Of a DNA stretch of 64,000 nt, positions 25,128 to 37,902 are shown one piece after another (the stretch's first letter is position 1; each line of letters opens with the position of its first letter). The DNA is from Aptenodytes patagonicus. Its lineage: Eukaryota > Chordata > Aves > Sphenisciformes > Spheniscidae. The position numbers were made by a program, and so were the translations under genes. Where the stretch lies: NCBI RefSeq assembly GCF_965638725.1, contig NC_134952.1, forward strand, positions 16,674,028 through 16,738,027. The letters run 5' to 3'. Under the pieces are notes generated by a model. That model saw nothing but the letters and a program-made list of their open reading frames with translations. It was not told the DNA's origin and made no database searches.

Positions 25128-25218
25128 GATCGAAATAGAATGTATGACAGTCTGAATATGCACTCTTTGGAAAACTCCCTTATTGACATTATGAGAGCAG
25201 AGCATGATCCACTTAAAG
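25128..25218 (+). CDS. CPEB2: CPEB2 coding exon 3 (codons 568-597 plus one base)
   Basis: A 91-nt exon between CTTTTAG and GTATGT. It encodes DRNRMYDSLNMHSLENSL and IDIMRAEHDPLK and leaves one base (phase 1). The block MHSLENSLIDIMRAEHD is a conserved signature of CPEB2/3/4 ahead of the alternatively spliced region. Because 91 is not a multiple of three, it must be constitutive or skipped together with another exon. Confidence 0.95.
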
Positions 25219-25601
25219 GTATGTTATTATGCTAAATAAAGAAAAAAGGGTCATCCATTCTGCATATTTGAATTAATACTGATTGCTAATTTAGATTCTA
25301 GGGTCATATTAAAATAGCAAATGAATTATTTTCTCAACTGACATGAAAGGTCAATCTCAAGCTGTATTTTATTGAAAACATTGGTTTACAGTCGTTTAAA
25401 ATCAACTTAAGCTTTAGTGGTTTCATAGGTTTTTCTCTCTCTCCCTTCCATCCTTCCCTCCTTTCCCCCAAGAAATTCATAGTTAGTTTTATTTGAAATT
25501 TACTTGTCTGCTGTAGGAAATTCTACCTCAGTTTGTAAAGACACGCTGTTCTGTTAGAGGTAGCCAAAAGAGGGTGGGAGGGGAATCAAAATGCTACTAG
25601 T

Positions 25602-25680
25602 GTTAGCCAGTTAATTTCCCTTTCTTTGCAGTGGAAGCTGAAAAGAAAATTAAGTCCACTGGTAAATTCAGTTTTTGTCC
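25602..25680 (+). repeat. local duplication, copy 1 (holds candidate 30-nt exon)
   Basis: TTAGCCAGTTAATTTCC, TTTGCAGTGGAAGCTGAAA and AAGTCCACTGGTAAATTCA recur in order about 780 bp downstream. Inside, the polypyrimidine-CAG ending at 25631, a 30-nt segment (25632-25661) and G|GTAAAT form a plausible small exon; see findings. Confidence 0.7.
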
Positions 25681-26381
25681 CTTCAAATATTTTTTCAAAG
25701 CCCCTGGAGGATAATAATGCATTTAGTTGTCCAGTTTCTGAAGTGCAGAAATACACTCAGCTTTAGAATGCTGGTTCCTCTTACCCTTCTGGGCTTGTTC
25801 AAATTGTTTGGTCACAGCACTAAGCATATAGCTAATATTTGTGGGCTTCAATTTTAATTCCTCTATTCACTGTGCAGTAACTCACTCTTTTGAATTCTGT
25901 TTTTCCATACTTATTCTCAGGTGGAGTTTACCGTTGAACTTTGGGGCAGGGAGCCCAAGCCATTTTATTTGGCCTGATTGAATGTTATCTCATTTGTGGT
26001 GTTATAATTAGACTAACACAATCTAACTTAAAAATTATCCAAGACTTTGGGCTTGCTTTGCAGAAATTAAGTCTCAATATTGAAGCAATTGAAAAAATAG
26101 TAAAAAAATTTCTTTCTTTTTATATTGTTACTTACTCCCATCCATTCTCCATTTCTATATATTACATTAGCACATAAGGGCCTGCGTTCTCCTAATTTGA
26201 AAGACACTTTGCTAGAGTCTGCTCATGGTTCTCTTAAGATCTGTAATCAATTGGAAGACCTGTAGTATTCAGGTAGCGCATGTAATAGTATTGTAAGATT
26301 TACAATGTAAAGCCAAAAGTTTGGGTTGTTTTTTTTCAAGCTGAAAATCTCTACAAAGCATTAGTAAGTAGGTAGCATTCA

Positions 26382-26545
26382 GTTAGCCAGTTAATTTTCC
26401 TCCTCTTTAGAGTGGAAGCTGAAATTAAATTTTCTTAGATGTTCTTAAATCTGATCTCATTTCTTACTGCCTACAGAGGATTAATTCCAGTTTTAACAAT
26501 TTTATCATTTAAGTCCATTATTAAATTCAATTTCTGTCTATTCTG
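26382..26545 (+). repeat. local duplication, copy 2 (interrupted)
   Basis: Diverged second copy of 25602-25680. It has TTAGCCAGTTAATTTTCC, then GAGTGGAAGCTGAAATTAAA, an insert of roughly 85 bases, then AAGTCCATTATTAAATTCA. The donor-like GGTAAATT of copy 1 is ATTAAATT here, so this copy cannot act as the same exon. Confidence 0.65.
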
Positions 26546-29500
26546 CATGTTTACAAAACATTACTAAGTAACACAAAGGGGTTGAAACCTGTGAACAGTT
26601 AGCCCAGTGTTAACTGCTGTGGACTGAAAGCATGCATATGTCATCAAAGACAAGTTAGATCAGCCCTGTTTCAAAGCATTGTTGCTTCAATTTGCCACAC
26701 TCAGGTGGTGACTAATATTTCTTTGGTTATCTGAACCTAAATCTACCATCAGGAAGGATATTAAAAGGTAAAGCTACTGTTAGGCATAAAATTAGAGAAT
26801 GCAGATCTTCTATCGCAATATACTGTCATTGGAACCTTTCGCATTCCTGAAAACCAGTCAGTTTCTTCAGTTTTTTCTATGCTTGCTGACATGACAAATG
26901 GAAGTCGTTGCGCTGTTTCCCCTGCCATCACACTGTTTTCATTTTGGCTTCATAATGCAGAAGAGTTTTCAGAGGCACAGTGAGCACAGAAAAGACCCAT
27001 TTTTATTTATCTCTTCATATTTCATTATGATACAATAGATGAAAACGATTTATTTCCAATAATAATTTTTCAGTGAGAATAAGACAAGACAAAGCTTCAA
27101 GATTTTAAAATGAATTGGGTTCATACATAGACACTTTTGAAAAACTCAGCAAAGTTTCCATAGTTATTCTGTGCTTTTTAGGGACATGAGTATATGGTTT
27201 CAGTCTACAGTTCAGAGATTTTTTTTAACAGTTTCACCATCATACTCTTGCAGTGAAAATTCTGCGAAGTTTTATGTTTGAACTAAAACAGATGGAAGCC
27301 ATAGATAGTGATGAATTCAAAGGAAATTCATTTTTTTGTTCAAGTGCCAGAGAACAATGCACATGCCAACTGAATTTAAATAGAGTAATTGTGTGCTGTT
27401 ATTTAAAGTGGTTACGATATTTTTTTTCTCTTTGGAAGTTATTAATTTCAGTCGAAACAGCTACAATATTAACAGTAAGACACGAGAAAGGTTCCTTACT
27501 GACTGAAAATGGGAAGAAGAGATCACATCCTGGAATAGCCTTTTAGTTCCCCTCTACCCCTCTTCTGTTTAGTCACCATTAGTTGACATTTCTGTTATTT
27601 CCTAGCAACTTCAACTTTTTTTTTTCCTGCAAACCATGAAACACTAATTTTGTTATTTCAGTCTCTGTGGCTTTTCTTTTCACCACAGAAAATCTGACAT
27701 TTACTTAAGAATCCATCATGTTTGCTTGCAGAATGCACAGGATTAAGAATATTATTGTTATTTATTTGTTGTTCTTATTAATATATAATGTACTTTGTTG
27801 TAACTAAAGACTATTTTGTAACTAGAGAATATTTTTATGACAAGTTTTTAAGTAAATCTAAGCACACTAAAACAATGCATCTCTTATATCTGACCACAGC
27901 AGTAAAATGAAAGTCCCTGGAATTTTAAGCACGTGTTTCAGATTTAGCTGCTTACAATACCTGGAGTATGACTAAGCATCTTGTCTCAGATTTTTCACAA
28001 TGCAGAACAGACACTGTGTGTACCAGCTCACAGCTTTAAGTTTTGCAATTCAAGATCCATTTTAGAAGGAAGTCAAATTTCACCACTTTTGCTTTCATGA
28101 ACTTGAAAAAACTTTATTTCAAATATGATTCACTGAAAGCTAAGTTTATGCCTGCCAAAAAATTGTTTATAGTTGCATAGTTTCAGCTTCACTTAGACAA
28201 AGTTTACTCTGTCATTACTTTACGTTACTACAGACATGATCAAAAGAAAGAAGTCATTTTTAGCTTTCACTGAGACATTTTTTTCAAGGTAGGTTAATAA
28301 GGAATAGATGCTTGACTTCACTAGTCATTGCAGCAGAAATACTGATCATATTAAAACTAATCTTTCCCATGCAGCTTTCTTGAAATGCATTTCATAATAA
28401 GACATTAAGTAATGTTTAAGATTACCCCATCCAATCAATGGAATATAAACTGAAGTTAAAATTAATAAAACTTAAATTAATTCATTTTTACATCATTGTT
28501 CTTAAATACCCTTTTTATTCTTCTAATAGCCCTTAAAACTATTTTGGGAGAAGAATTACAATATTGGTAGACTGAAATACACGAGTATTGGTCGTATAAC
28601 TCTTTTCCAGACATACCTATTGTGTACTTGCATTTTTTTTTTCCCTTCTCCTCCCCCAAATACCAATGCTTCTTGATGTCAAGATGTAGAAAACTTAGAT
28701 TCTAGACATTTCAGAAACAGGAAAGCCAATACATTTGGGCTAAAACAGATTATGGAAAAAACTTAGAAGAAATGGTTATATTTTGCATGGAATATGTATT
28801 GGAACTGAGGAGCAGGTGATTTAACGGCAGTTATTATCTACTGTTTTAAACATCTTTCTAGTAAAGACTATGGTATTTTCCATGTAATTTAAGGGCTTGT
28901 CTTTTGTAAGGCAAGAGTACTGATACTGTACTCAATTTACAATTAATTTCTGTTTCCTGACCAACTCTCTTATAGCTGTGCAAGCTAGATGTCAGATAGT
29001 ACTGAACTTGAATTAGCCATAGCTATATTAGCAGGAGTAACAAGAAGAAATATTAACTTTATGTTGAATTTTTCTTCTGTTTCTTTGTGAGGGGCAAAAC
29101 AAATTTTTTAGGAAAGTTACGCAAATATGGTTTTTGTATAACTAGTAATAATAAAAGTAAACACTATTATTTGGCTTATCTGTGGGGAAAAATAACTTGA
29201 TGCACTTAGAGAAGTCTGTCTTGCTTTTTCTTGGTTTTATTTTCCCTTTAAATTGGTTTAGTTGAGCTTTTCAGCTGTTAGACATCTTTCTTCTAAAAGC
29301 AACCTGCTGGCGCATGCTCAGTGAAGTAAAAAGAAAAGCATTGGTGACTCAGCAACACAGTAGAGAACATTTTCTTTCTTTGCATATGGTAACTTTTGTT
29401 TTCAAAGAAAGAAATTTGTTTTATGTTTTGTGTTATGAAACTCTAAGGTTTAAAGTTATGCAATTGCTTCCTAGAGTAATTCAAATTGCACTCAGAAGAG

Positions 29501-32177
29501 AGTTTCTGAGGCTGAACAAAAAAATATGAAAGGAAGAACTTTGCTCTTAGTCATATAAAAGGCTTTGAAATTGTACATACAGATTGTTTCCTCTTTCTGT
29601 CATAGAAACTTTGTATGAGAAAAGAATGTATTTAAGACTGATAGACTGATTTGCCTAAATAGATCAACTGTCAGAGACAACACATTTGGCCTCATTATGA
29701 CTTACATAATTCTTACACAAGCACTTGAAAGTGTAGTATCTAGGCTTTCTGTAACTAGGTGTTGTCCAAACATGGTTTTGTGCTGTTGTCTTAACTACGC
29801 TGATTCAAAAACTGAGCTTTCTGAAACTGCTGCAATCCTCAGCCGTTCACTGGTCTGTTAAAGTAGTTTGGGAGAAACTTAACTTGGAAGCTTTTTCTCT
29901 TCTAGTCAGGAGATCTCTCGAAAAAAGGAAGATGGGAAAGGAATTTGTGATTCTCAGTCTCTTCAACCATTTAAGACTTTAAAAAAAAAGGGGAGGGAAG
30001 GAGACATGAAATATCAAACTTGTGAAACTGTGAGTCAGCAATGTTTAAAGCGGTTGTTATACTTAAATCTATCCCAAATGTTTTAATATATGGGGATTCC
30101 TCCAACAGTTTAGTTAAATAGGAATAGAAAGTATGCATTTCCAAAAGTAGATATGAATTTGCCTTAAAATGAAAAATGAGTAAGCACAACTACATGTGTA
30201 TGCTCAGAAGACGCTTACAAAAAAATTTAAATTTCCATTGCCCATGTTAGTAACGTGAGATTACAGAAATGTAGCTAAAACTAAGTTTGTTACTCTTTCC
30301 TCATGGTTTGGATTAGCAAGACTTTTAACTGGATTTAGTGGATAAACTGGCTCAACAAAATTTATTTGCAAGCTTTTTATTTTTTTCTGTCCTTACAGAA
30401 GAATACATTGTGAGAAATACATACCAGAGAGTTCTGTTAACATTAATGACATTTAGATATGGAAGAGGGGGCTAAATTTAATAGACCTCTAGTTGCAGAA
30501 GACATGTCAAACATACCTGCTTCTCCTTAGCAATACTATTTTTAATTTAGCCATGATACAGGAAAATTATTAATCAGTGGTAACGTGATGAAGTTGCAAG
30601 TTAGGTTTGCACAGAGAAAATTTCTAGGACATGATACTTTATGATACAGTACTGTAGTATTAGGCATTGTATTTGTTCCAGATAGCAGCACTAATACTAA
30701 TTTTGGATGCTGTAGAGCTAAATTCTGTAGACAGTCAGTGAAGTGATTACTTTTCATTTCTTAGGAATGGAATATGTCTATTATTTAAATATTAGATATT
30801 CTCTAACTAATTTGTGGTTGATTTTAAACTAGTAAAACATCTTTATATATATTACTAAAATTTCGGTTTTAAGCAGGTGGCAGCAACTGGAATTGCTAGA
30901 TTATTGAATGGTTTATACGATTCTAGATTACTGATATTGAAGTAGGATGGGATTAGATAGGATTTGTGGTGAGGGCAGTTCTTAAAATGGTACTTTTTTT
31001 TTTTTTAAACACATCGAACAACATGCAGTGAACACAGCTGACTAGAAAGATATGTGATAGAAGCAAAGTAAATCGTTGTAAGATGGTGCTCCGATCTTCT
31101 GTATTTTATACACTGATATTTTAAGTGAGGTTTAATATTGTGTATGTCCATTTAACTAGAATAATCTGTTCAAAATAGTGTAATCTGAGCTCTGTACAAG
31201 ACTGGTCTTGCACCCAGTTCCATGCATGAAGTGTTCTGAATTCATGTATATCATTAAATTCAAGTGGACACCCTAGAAACACTGCATTTTGCTTCAACAG
31301 ATTAATCTGAGGGATAAGAACCTAAGTTAACGTATCAATTAGCAGTGATTGTATTTTGAAAAAGTAAGCAAACCTTCTATGTTAAAAATGTTTTTAAGGT
31401 TGTAAGTTCAAGTACTAGACAAGGTAGTAAACACAAGTATTAAGTTCACCAAAATGCAGTAATACAAAGTATGTTTTCATTGAAATAACCATGTAAATAA
31501 GACTTAAAAGAAGTATCAGTACAGCTGTACATGTACTGAATACTCTGTTACTCATTTTCCTTTCTAACCCTCAAATCATTCATTATCTGTACTACCAACT
31601 TCATCTCCGTAACACAGCAAGATTGGGTTTCTTTGTGTTTGTGTGATTCATAGGTTTTACGCTGCAGTAGTGGGCCCGGCTCCCTAGTGCACTCTCTCCC
31701 CGCTACTTAATGAGGAGTGCTTTATTATTTCAACTTTTTCAGTTCAGGACCTACGTTTCAGATGCAGCTTATTTGTGAAGCTATAGGGGAAAAAGTAAAA
31801 GAATGCAAAACCAGAGTTGTAAACCCAGCATTTACTATCTTCTAAAACAGTTTTCCTCTCCAGGTGTTGACACTGGCGGGCTTCTCTCTCCTGCTAGGCC
31901 TTAAATCTGACCTCTTTTTCTGTAGTAATCACAGAGAAAAATGTATCTCTTGTCTCCCTTGCTGAATAGGAAAAGAAGATAAATTTATACAGGCAGGGAG
32001 AAAGATACCACAGTTTTGAGGAGGTTCAAGATGAGATAATAATTTCTCACAATTTCTGTTGTTATTCTAGATAGATAAAGCATTGTGATTTGCAAGAAAC
32101 AGCTCATATTGTTGCAAGTGTTTCTGTAGCACCTTATATAAACATGATGGTGACAGTAAATAATCTTGTAAAATCCT

Positions 32178-32300
32178 TGCTGTTAGGCAAATTAGTATTA
32201 CCTTTATAGACCAAAGAACTAAGAAGTAAAGCAAAGTGACTTGTTATATGCTATGCTGAGCAAACCAGTGGCAGCTCCCAGATTGCAATTTAAGGGCAGA
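32178..32300 (-). repeat. probable MIR-type SINE remnant, antisense
   Basis: ATTACCTTTATAGACCAAAG, AACTAAG, AAAGTGACTTG, GCTGAGC, CCAGTGGCAGCTCCCAGATT follow the order of the reverse complement of the MIR core and tRNA-like part (ATTTTACAGATGAGGAAACTG, AAGTGACTTGCCC, AAGTGGCAGAGC). The copy is old and diverged. Confidence 0.55.
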
Positions 32301-34236
32301 ATATTTATAGTTCCAAGAAACATTCAGTATAGCTGTAAATGTTCAGCATGACAGAAAAAATGGCTTGTATGTTAAAACTGGACATCTTGAAGATGAGGAA
32401 CATGAAGGCAGAGGCTCCTACAAAGATTTTTGTTTAGTATCTCGCCTAAGCCTGCTCAAAAATTCTGTAGAATTTAGAGAAGACAGCAGAGTCCTTTTGG
32501 GTGGCATTCATCTGCCCTTTTCCAGGAGGCTGCCCTTGCCCTTCACCGCTTTTTCTACACTTTTAAATTCCAAAGCAAATAGTTCCTACCTAATCTGCAG
32601 GTGTTCTGATACCATCTATTCTTATAATAATGAAATCTGTGGGAAGAGAAATAGTATGTGGCTGTATAAAAATCTTTTTGCCACAATGCCTGTAAATAAT
32701 AAGGCTGAATAAAATATCCTAAATGACCTTAATCTTGCTATTTTGAAGTTTTGAGTGTAAGAGTTCATAATGTATATTTTTTCTATATTTTTTGGTAGAA
32801 AATTATCATGTTGGTTTTCTAAAGGAGAAGAACAAAACTTAAACCCTATTACTTACAGATTTGCAGCAAAAAGGTTTTTTTTATTTAACCCCAAAGGTGT
32901 CTCTTGGGACACAGAACTACTATTTCAAGAAATTTCCAGTCTTGCTGGTAATCACATGGGTTTAACCAACAGAAGCGGGGGCGGGGGGGGGGGGGAACAG
33001 TGTATGATAGGAATTGTTAGACAACCTTAATATATGGATTGCTGATTTGGTTTTCTTTCCTTTTTTTCCTTTTTTTCCCAGTGCTTCTTTTTAGAAAGAG
33101 TGAGCCCTATTAGAGTATGACAGTGTCTTACTAATGCTTACTCACATCTTGCAAGCCAACTGCATATATATTCCCCTTTAAACCTGTGTGAGTTCTAAAC
33201 ATCCATTGCTTCCAGACTGGATTCTTCTTTATGTCTCCACAAACATTCTCATTTCCTCCAAAAGATGTTTAAGTTACAGTATTTTTTTTATATATGCTTA
33301 TGGATTATAAGCAAGCAAGTATGTTTGAATAGCAAGATGGATGGAAATGTAGTTTTTTGCACATTAAAGCACACTTCTTCCAAACACAGCAGCTATTGTA
33401 AATGTCTCTCTAGGTCAGTGTGCACTACTGGTATGTTTGCAGCTTCCTGTAAACAGAAAACGTCTCTTTTAATAAAAAGGAATTTGTGGTGAACAGTCAC
33501 TTCAGCTGTGCATTTTAAACCATTCATTTAACTATTAAAGTATAACATGCAACCAGTGTAGTAAAATTCAATACTTGAAAAATTCTAACATCAGGATATG
33601 AGGTTTTCATGTAATTTTTATTCAGTATAAAATGTTGAAAATGTTATCTATCATATTCTTCAATTCTGTTAATTCTGTAGATAAACCAGTACTCTAGTTT
33701 TGCCAGACTTACTGAAAAATATTACATACAATGGTTATATGTAATACACCAAGGTACAGTCATAAATCGGTTAATAAAATTTTAATGCCTTAATTCCTAT
33801 TAACATGATTTTTCTTAAATTGGTTCAGTAGTGAATCACTAATCTGTAGAAATGCCACTCTGTTAAGCAATGTGCATAGTACAGTTATTCACAGTCACTA
33901 TGAAAGAGAAGACTAAAGCAGTCAGCACTATTTCTGGGTGTCATGAAACAAAAAGTGGCTTTATCCTAATGGAGCTGATCCCAAAGCACATTGCAGATCT
34001 TATGACCAGAGAATTAAGGTTAAGAAGTCTGTTCTTGTCAGCTTTAACTTGGGTCAAGGATATTGTTGGTTAATGTGCTTGGAGTTAAATATTAGCTCTT
34101 TATTTCCCTTAGGCAAACTGGAAATATAGTTTATATTTAAATTCTAAGCAGTGATTTTTCATTATTTTTCCTAGCATAATAGCTAAAACCTCTGCATTTG
34201 TTTTGTTTTGTTCTTTGGTTTTTGTTTTCTTTTAAG

Positions 34237-34287
34237 GTCGCTTGAGTTATCCACATCCAGGGACTGACAATCTTCTGATGTTAAATG
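34237..34287 (+). CDS. CPEB2: CPEB2 coding exon 4, 51-nt cassette (codons 598-614)
   Basis: A 51-nt exon after a U-rich tract and TTTTAAG, ending in G|GTAAGT, phase 1 to phase 1. It encodes GRLSYPHPGTDNLLMLN. The equivalent exon in CPEB3 and CPEB4 is alternatively spliced, and here too its removal keeps the frame (GGT to GGC/GCG). Together with the microexon downstream it gives four possible linker forms before RRM1. A decayed copy of this exon lies 154 bp downstream. Confidence 0.95.
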
Positions 34288-34390
34288 GTAAGTGCTAATC
34301 TTATAACAGTTTCTAATTATCTCTAGCTTAGCTTAAATCTGACATGTTGGTATAAAATTATACTATTATATTCTGTTATTGAATTACTTG

Positions 34391-34550
34391 CCTCTAGTCT
34401 TCAACACAGATGGGACTGTTGCCATTTTTCAGAGTTGAATGGCAAGAGCTAATCTTGCAACAGCCTTTCATTATATCTAGCTTATTTGAAATCTGAAGTG
34501 CTCGTAACGATGCACTATTCTTTTTTGTTCTCAAGCAAACCAGTGGTATG
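34391..34550 (+). pseudogene. degenerate tandem copy of CPEB2 exon 4 and its donor flank
   Basis: GGGACTG, GTTGAATGGCAAGAGCTAATC, CAACAGCCTTTCATTATATCTAGCTTA, AAATCTGA repeat, with changes, the end of exon 4 and the first part of intron 4 (GTTAAATGGTAAGTGCTAATC, AACAGTTTCTAATTATCTCTAGCTTA, AAATCTGA). The offset is 154 bp. The donor GT is changed to GC. Between the nearest acceptor-like CTCTAG and this donor there are 44 bases, which would break the frame. It looks like a dead exon duplicate. Confidence 0.7.
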
Positions 34551-37500
34551 TTCTCCAAAGATCTGCTAGAAATCTATTATACAGAAACAGGAATTAGAAA
34601 AATAAGAAGGCCAGAAAGGCATGTTTTTCTATCTTGTGTAAATAAAGGGTGAATAGATACTTTCTATTACACTTATGTGAAATAACATTTTATTTTTCTT
34701 GGGTTTTTTTGGAACTGGCTTTGTCAAATACGTTTCTAACTGCGAAATATGCTGAAGTTAGAGTTCATGTTCACGTTCCTCTCCCAGTAGGTCAAACTTC
34801 ATGAACATCTGCTACTCAGTGAAGGCATGAACTTTAGCCTTTGTTCAAGGCTAAAGAAGGAAGCAGAGCTTGGTAATCCATCTAAGTCAATAATAAATCA
34901 GGGGTTTTGCACACAAATGTTTTCTACATTGGGAAAAATTAAAGCTATAATGCCACAGCTTCTCTAGATTAAAAAATGTGGAAGCTGTTGTACAGGAAGC
35001 AAGTACACTTTTGTCACTGACTTGATGGGTCTAAACGTTGCCATTAAAGACCTAATTATTAAAAAATACAGTCAAAATAGTTATTTCAGGTTTGTGGTTC
35101 TGTGGAGCTCTGTTTTTTGATTGCCTTACCCTTCTGCACATTTACGCTTGTGCAAATGGATATAAAATGTAAAAAATATCTAATTTCCCTTGTGTAACAC
35201 TGAGTAAATGTTTAAAATTGCAAGGAAATTCAGGTTTATACCCAGTAAAGGAAAATATTGCACAACGGACATTTGAAGAATTAGGTCCTTTGGTATTGAA
35301 CAGTTCTTTAAGATAATGGAGTATCTTGAAAAGTGAAAATAGCTACTTAACTATTGAAATAAAATTAGTGTTTAGCCCACACAGGCCATAATCCTGATCC
35401 CTGTACATTGAATATTGGTATGTTTGATGTTACAACATTTACAACAGTTAACTTTCTGTATCTAACTGCAACTGTAAGACCTATTCTGCAAGCTGGTTTC
35501 TTCAGGTGGTATATGTGCAGTTGTCGTTATCTGCTGATTTATAATGAAGTGTTAGATGGGAAGGTATTAAAAATTAAGCAATCTTATGAGCAACTGTGAA
35601 ATACTGCAATGCAATCAGTGTAAGAAATTCGTATCATTTCAGTTCGTTTGTTTTAGTACTTAGAATGGTGACCTCTTTTTACAGTTTTGCGTGCTAAAAG
35701 AGCACGTGGGAAGAATTGTTGCTCTATGGAATATCTAGGAAAAAAGGTTTTTGTTATTATCACAGACATTGGAAAAATGCATCTCAGTGGTACCAGTCTA
35801 TCCTGAAAACCTTACCACAGAGCTAGAATATGCACTGAAGAATAGCTTGTGTGTTATTAATGCTGGCGGGGTTTCCACTGTAGTTTGGAAGTTAGCACTT
35901 AATGTGACTGCTGTCCTCTTTAAAAGCCGCAATATTTTTTTCCACCTTCGATAGGTGAGATAAAAATAACAATTTGAGTATCTAAAGACAGGTGCTGCAA
36001 CACCTAATTTTTAGGTGTGCCCTTTAGAATTTAATTCAGAGCCTTGGTTTAGACACCTAAGCTCTCTACTATGTACCTGGAGAGTCTGATGTACCCATCA
36101 GTGCAGTCCAGTGCAATCACGTATACCGTTCAGAGCCACCTCAAGTTGGAGTGTCTGAACTGCAGCTCCTTACAGCTCGAGAACAGAAGCACTGGGAACA
36201 GCTTCTGGGAAGCTCCAGCTGCTCCGACTCTGTACAACCTTTCTTTCTTAGCAAGAATTGAGGGGCTTCCTCCAAATGTGCAGTAATGAGAAAACAGCTT
36301 GAACACTCGCTGATAAAGTTGTAGACTTGAGTTTCCTTTTCTGCTTAAGTGGATTCAAGCTAACATTTCCCTGTATCCCTGTAATTGGTGCCTTGGAGGG
36401 AGGAATAGGGAAGAGGAGAGCTGGTAATCCAGAGACTCACATTTGTCCCTTACTTTCTCAGTAAGTATTGTAGTCTCTATGAGGAGGAGCAGGAATACCA
36501 GACTTCCATGAAAGAAAAGCACCAACGTTTTTAAGGATCCTGGGCCCATCTATGTGTGCACTAATACTTAACGCTAGATCATGACCCTCACTGGATTTTA
36601 GTTGGCTTTATGTTAGTGGACTGGTATCTCTGGATCCCAGAAAGGTTCTGACATGAGCCAGGCTGGAATTCCTCAAACCTTTTAAGACTAAGCACTTCAG
36701 ATAAAACTTACTTTTAGCTAGTTTTTCCTCTTCTTAAATGATAGATCTTTTCCAGCTCATTTGAAGTGTACTTACTGAACTGTACCTAATATTAATATTT
36801 ACAGTTTTCATTATTTAAATTAATGAACTGAACCAAAGGAAAGCTGATTTATGTGTTTTAATAAATTAGATATCTGATAATTATATATCTGTTTCAGCTC
36901 AAGCTGTAAAAAAAGCAATGCATTTTTAATGACTGCTATCTCTCAAAAGTCAAAAAGATACTTTGGAATGGGTTTACCTGAGTACATCTTTAATTGTCGA
37001 CTTAGAACCTTTCTGTAGCAAGTAATAATGCAAGAGTCCAATTTGTTGGGGTGTAGGGTGGATTTTTCCCCCATTATAGGGTTCACTCCCTTTTATACTT
37101 TTAATACATTGAATTTTTTTAATGGCTATTGAAACATAATTTACCATTTGATTAGTTTGGCAAGGGAATATTAGACTTTCCATCTTTAAGATACTATAGC
37201 TGGTTGGGCTTCTAAAAAAAGGTGCTTTACTTCAAACAGAAGTTATTAAACTTCCTATACAGGAATTGCTAAATGAGTTTCTGTAGTCTGTTAGGCATGC
37301 CAAACTTGAATTGTCGTAACAGTCTCTTTCAGCCTTAAAATCTAAAGATGTGATTTCTAAAGAAATCTTAACAGAATTTAGGCACCCAAATCCAATAGAA
37401 TAAAATGAGGATTAGGCACCTACCTCCTTTAGTCTAGACTCTTGGGAAATTTTTTGCCATAATTGTTTATGGATTTTTTTAAAAGATAAATAGGTATTAA

Positions 37501-37902
37501 TGAAAAAGACTTCATTACTTCACTGTCCCCATTTGATCATTAAATCAGGAATGTTAGTGGAAAATAGTGTTTTCTCTTACTTTCTATCATAAATTTCGTA
37601 GTTATCTTTAAATATGGGAAGCTTGCCTAGTAGTTTTTCCTGTTATACAACATAATATTTTGAATTCAGCTCAGTCATTCAGTTGAGTTATTTAAATATG
37701 TACTTATTTGATCTCTGGTATATATTTGAAATACATGTCTGAATAAAATAGAAATTATACATTTACTCTCTGTGTGATAGCATTGCTCACATAATGTACA
37801 AAGTTAGATTTATATTGTCTTGCTGTTAGATAAACATGCACAAAAAGTATATTTCTGTCTCATATTTCTATCTCTGAGCTGATTTAAGTTGCAGAAAGGG
37901 GG

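Larger units (their letters stand above)
25219..34236 (+). other. CPEB2: CPEB2 intron 3
   Basis: A 9.0-kb AT-rich intron. It contains a local duplication (25.6 and 26.4 kb) around a possible 30-nt cassette exon, a MIR-like remnant near 32.2 kb, a G-rich run at 32,976-32,995 and a strong polypyrimidine-AG at 33,046-33,081. The remainder shows nothing I can name. Confidence 0.8.
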
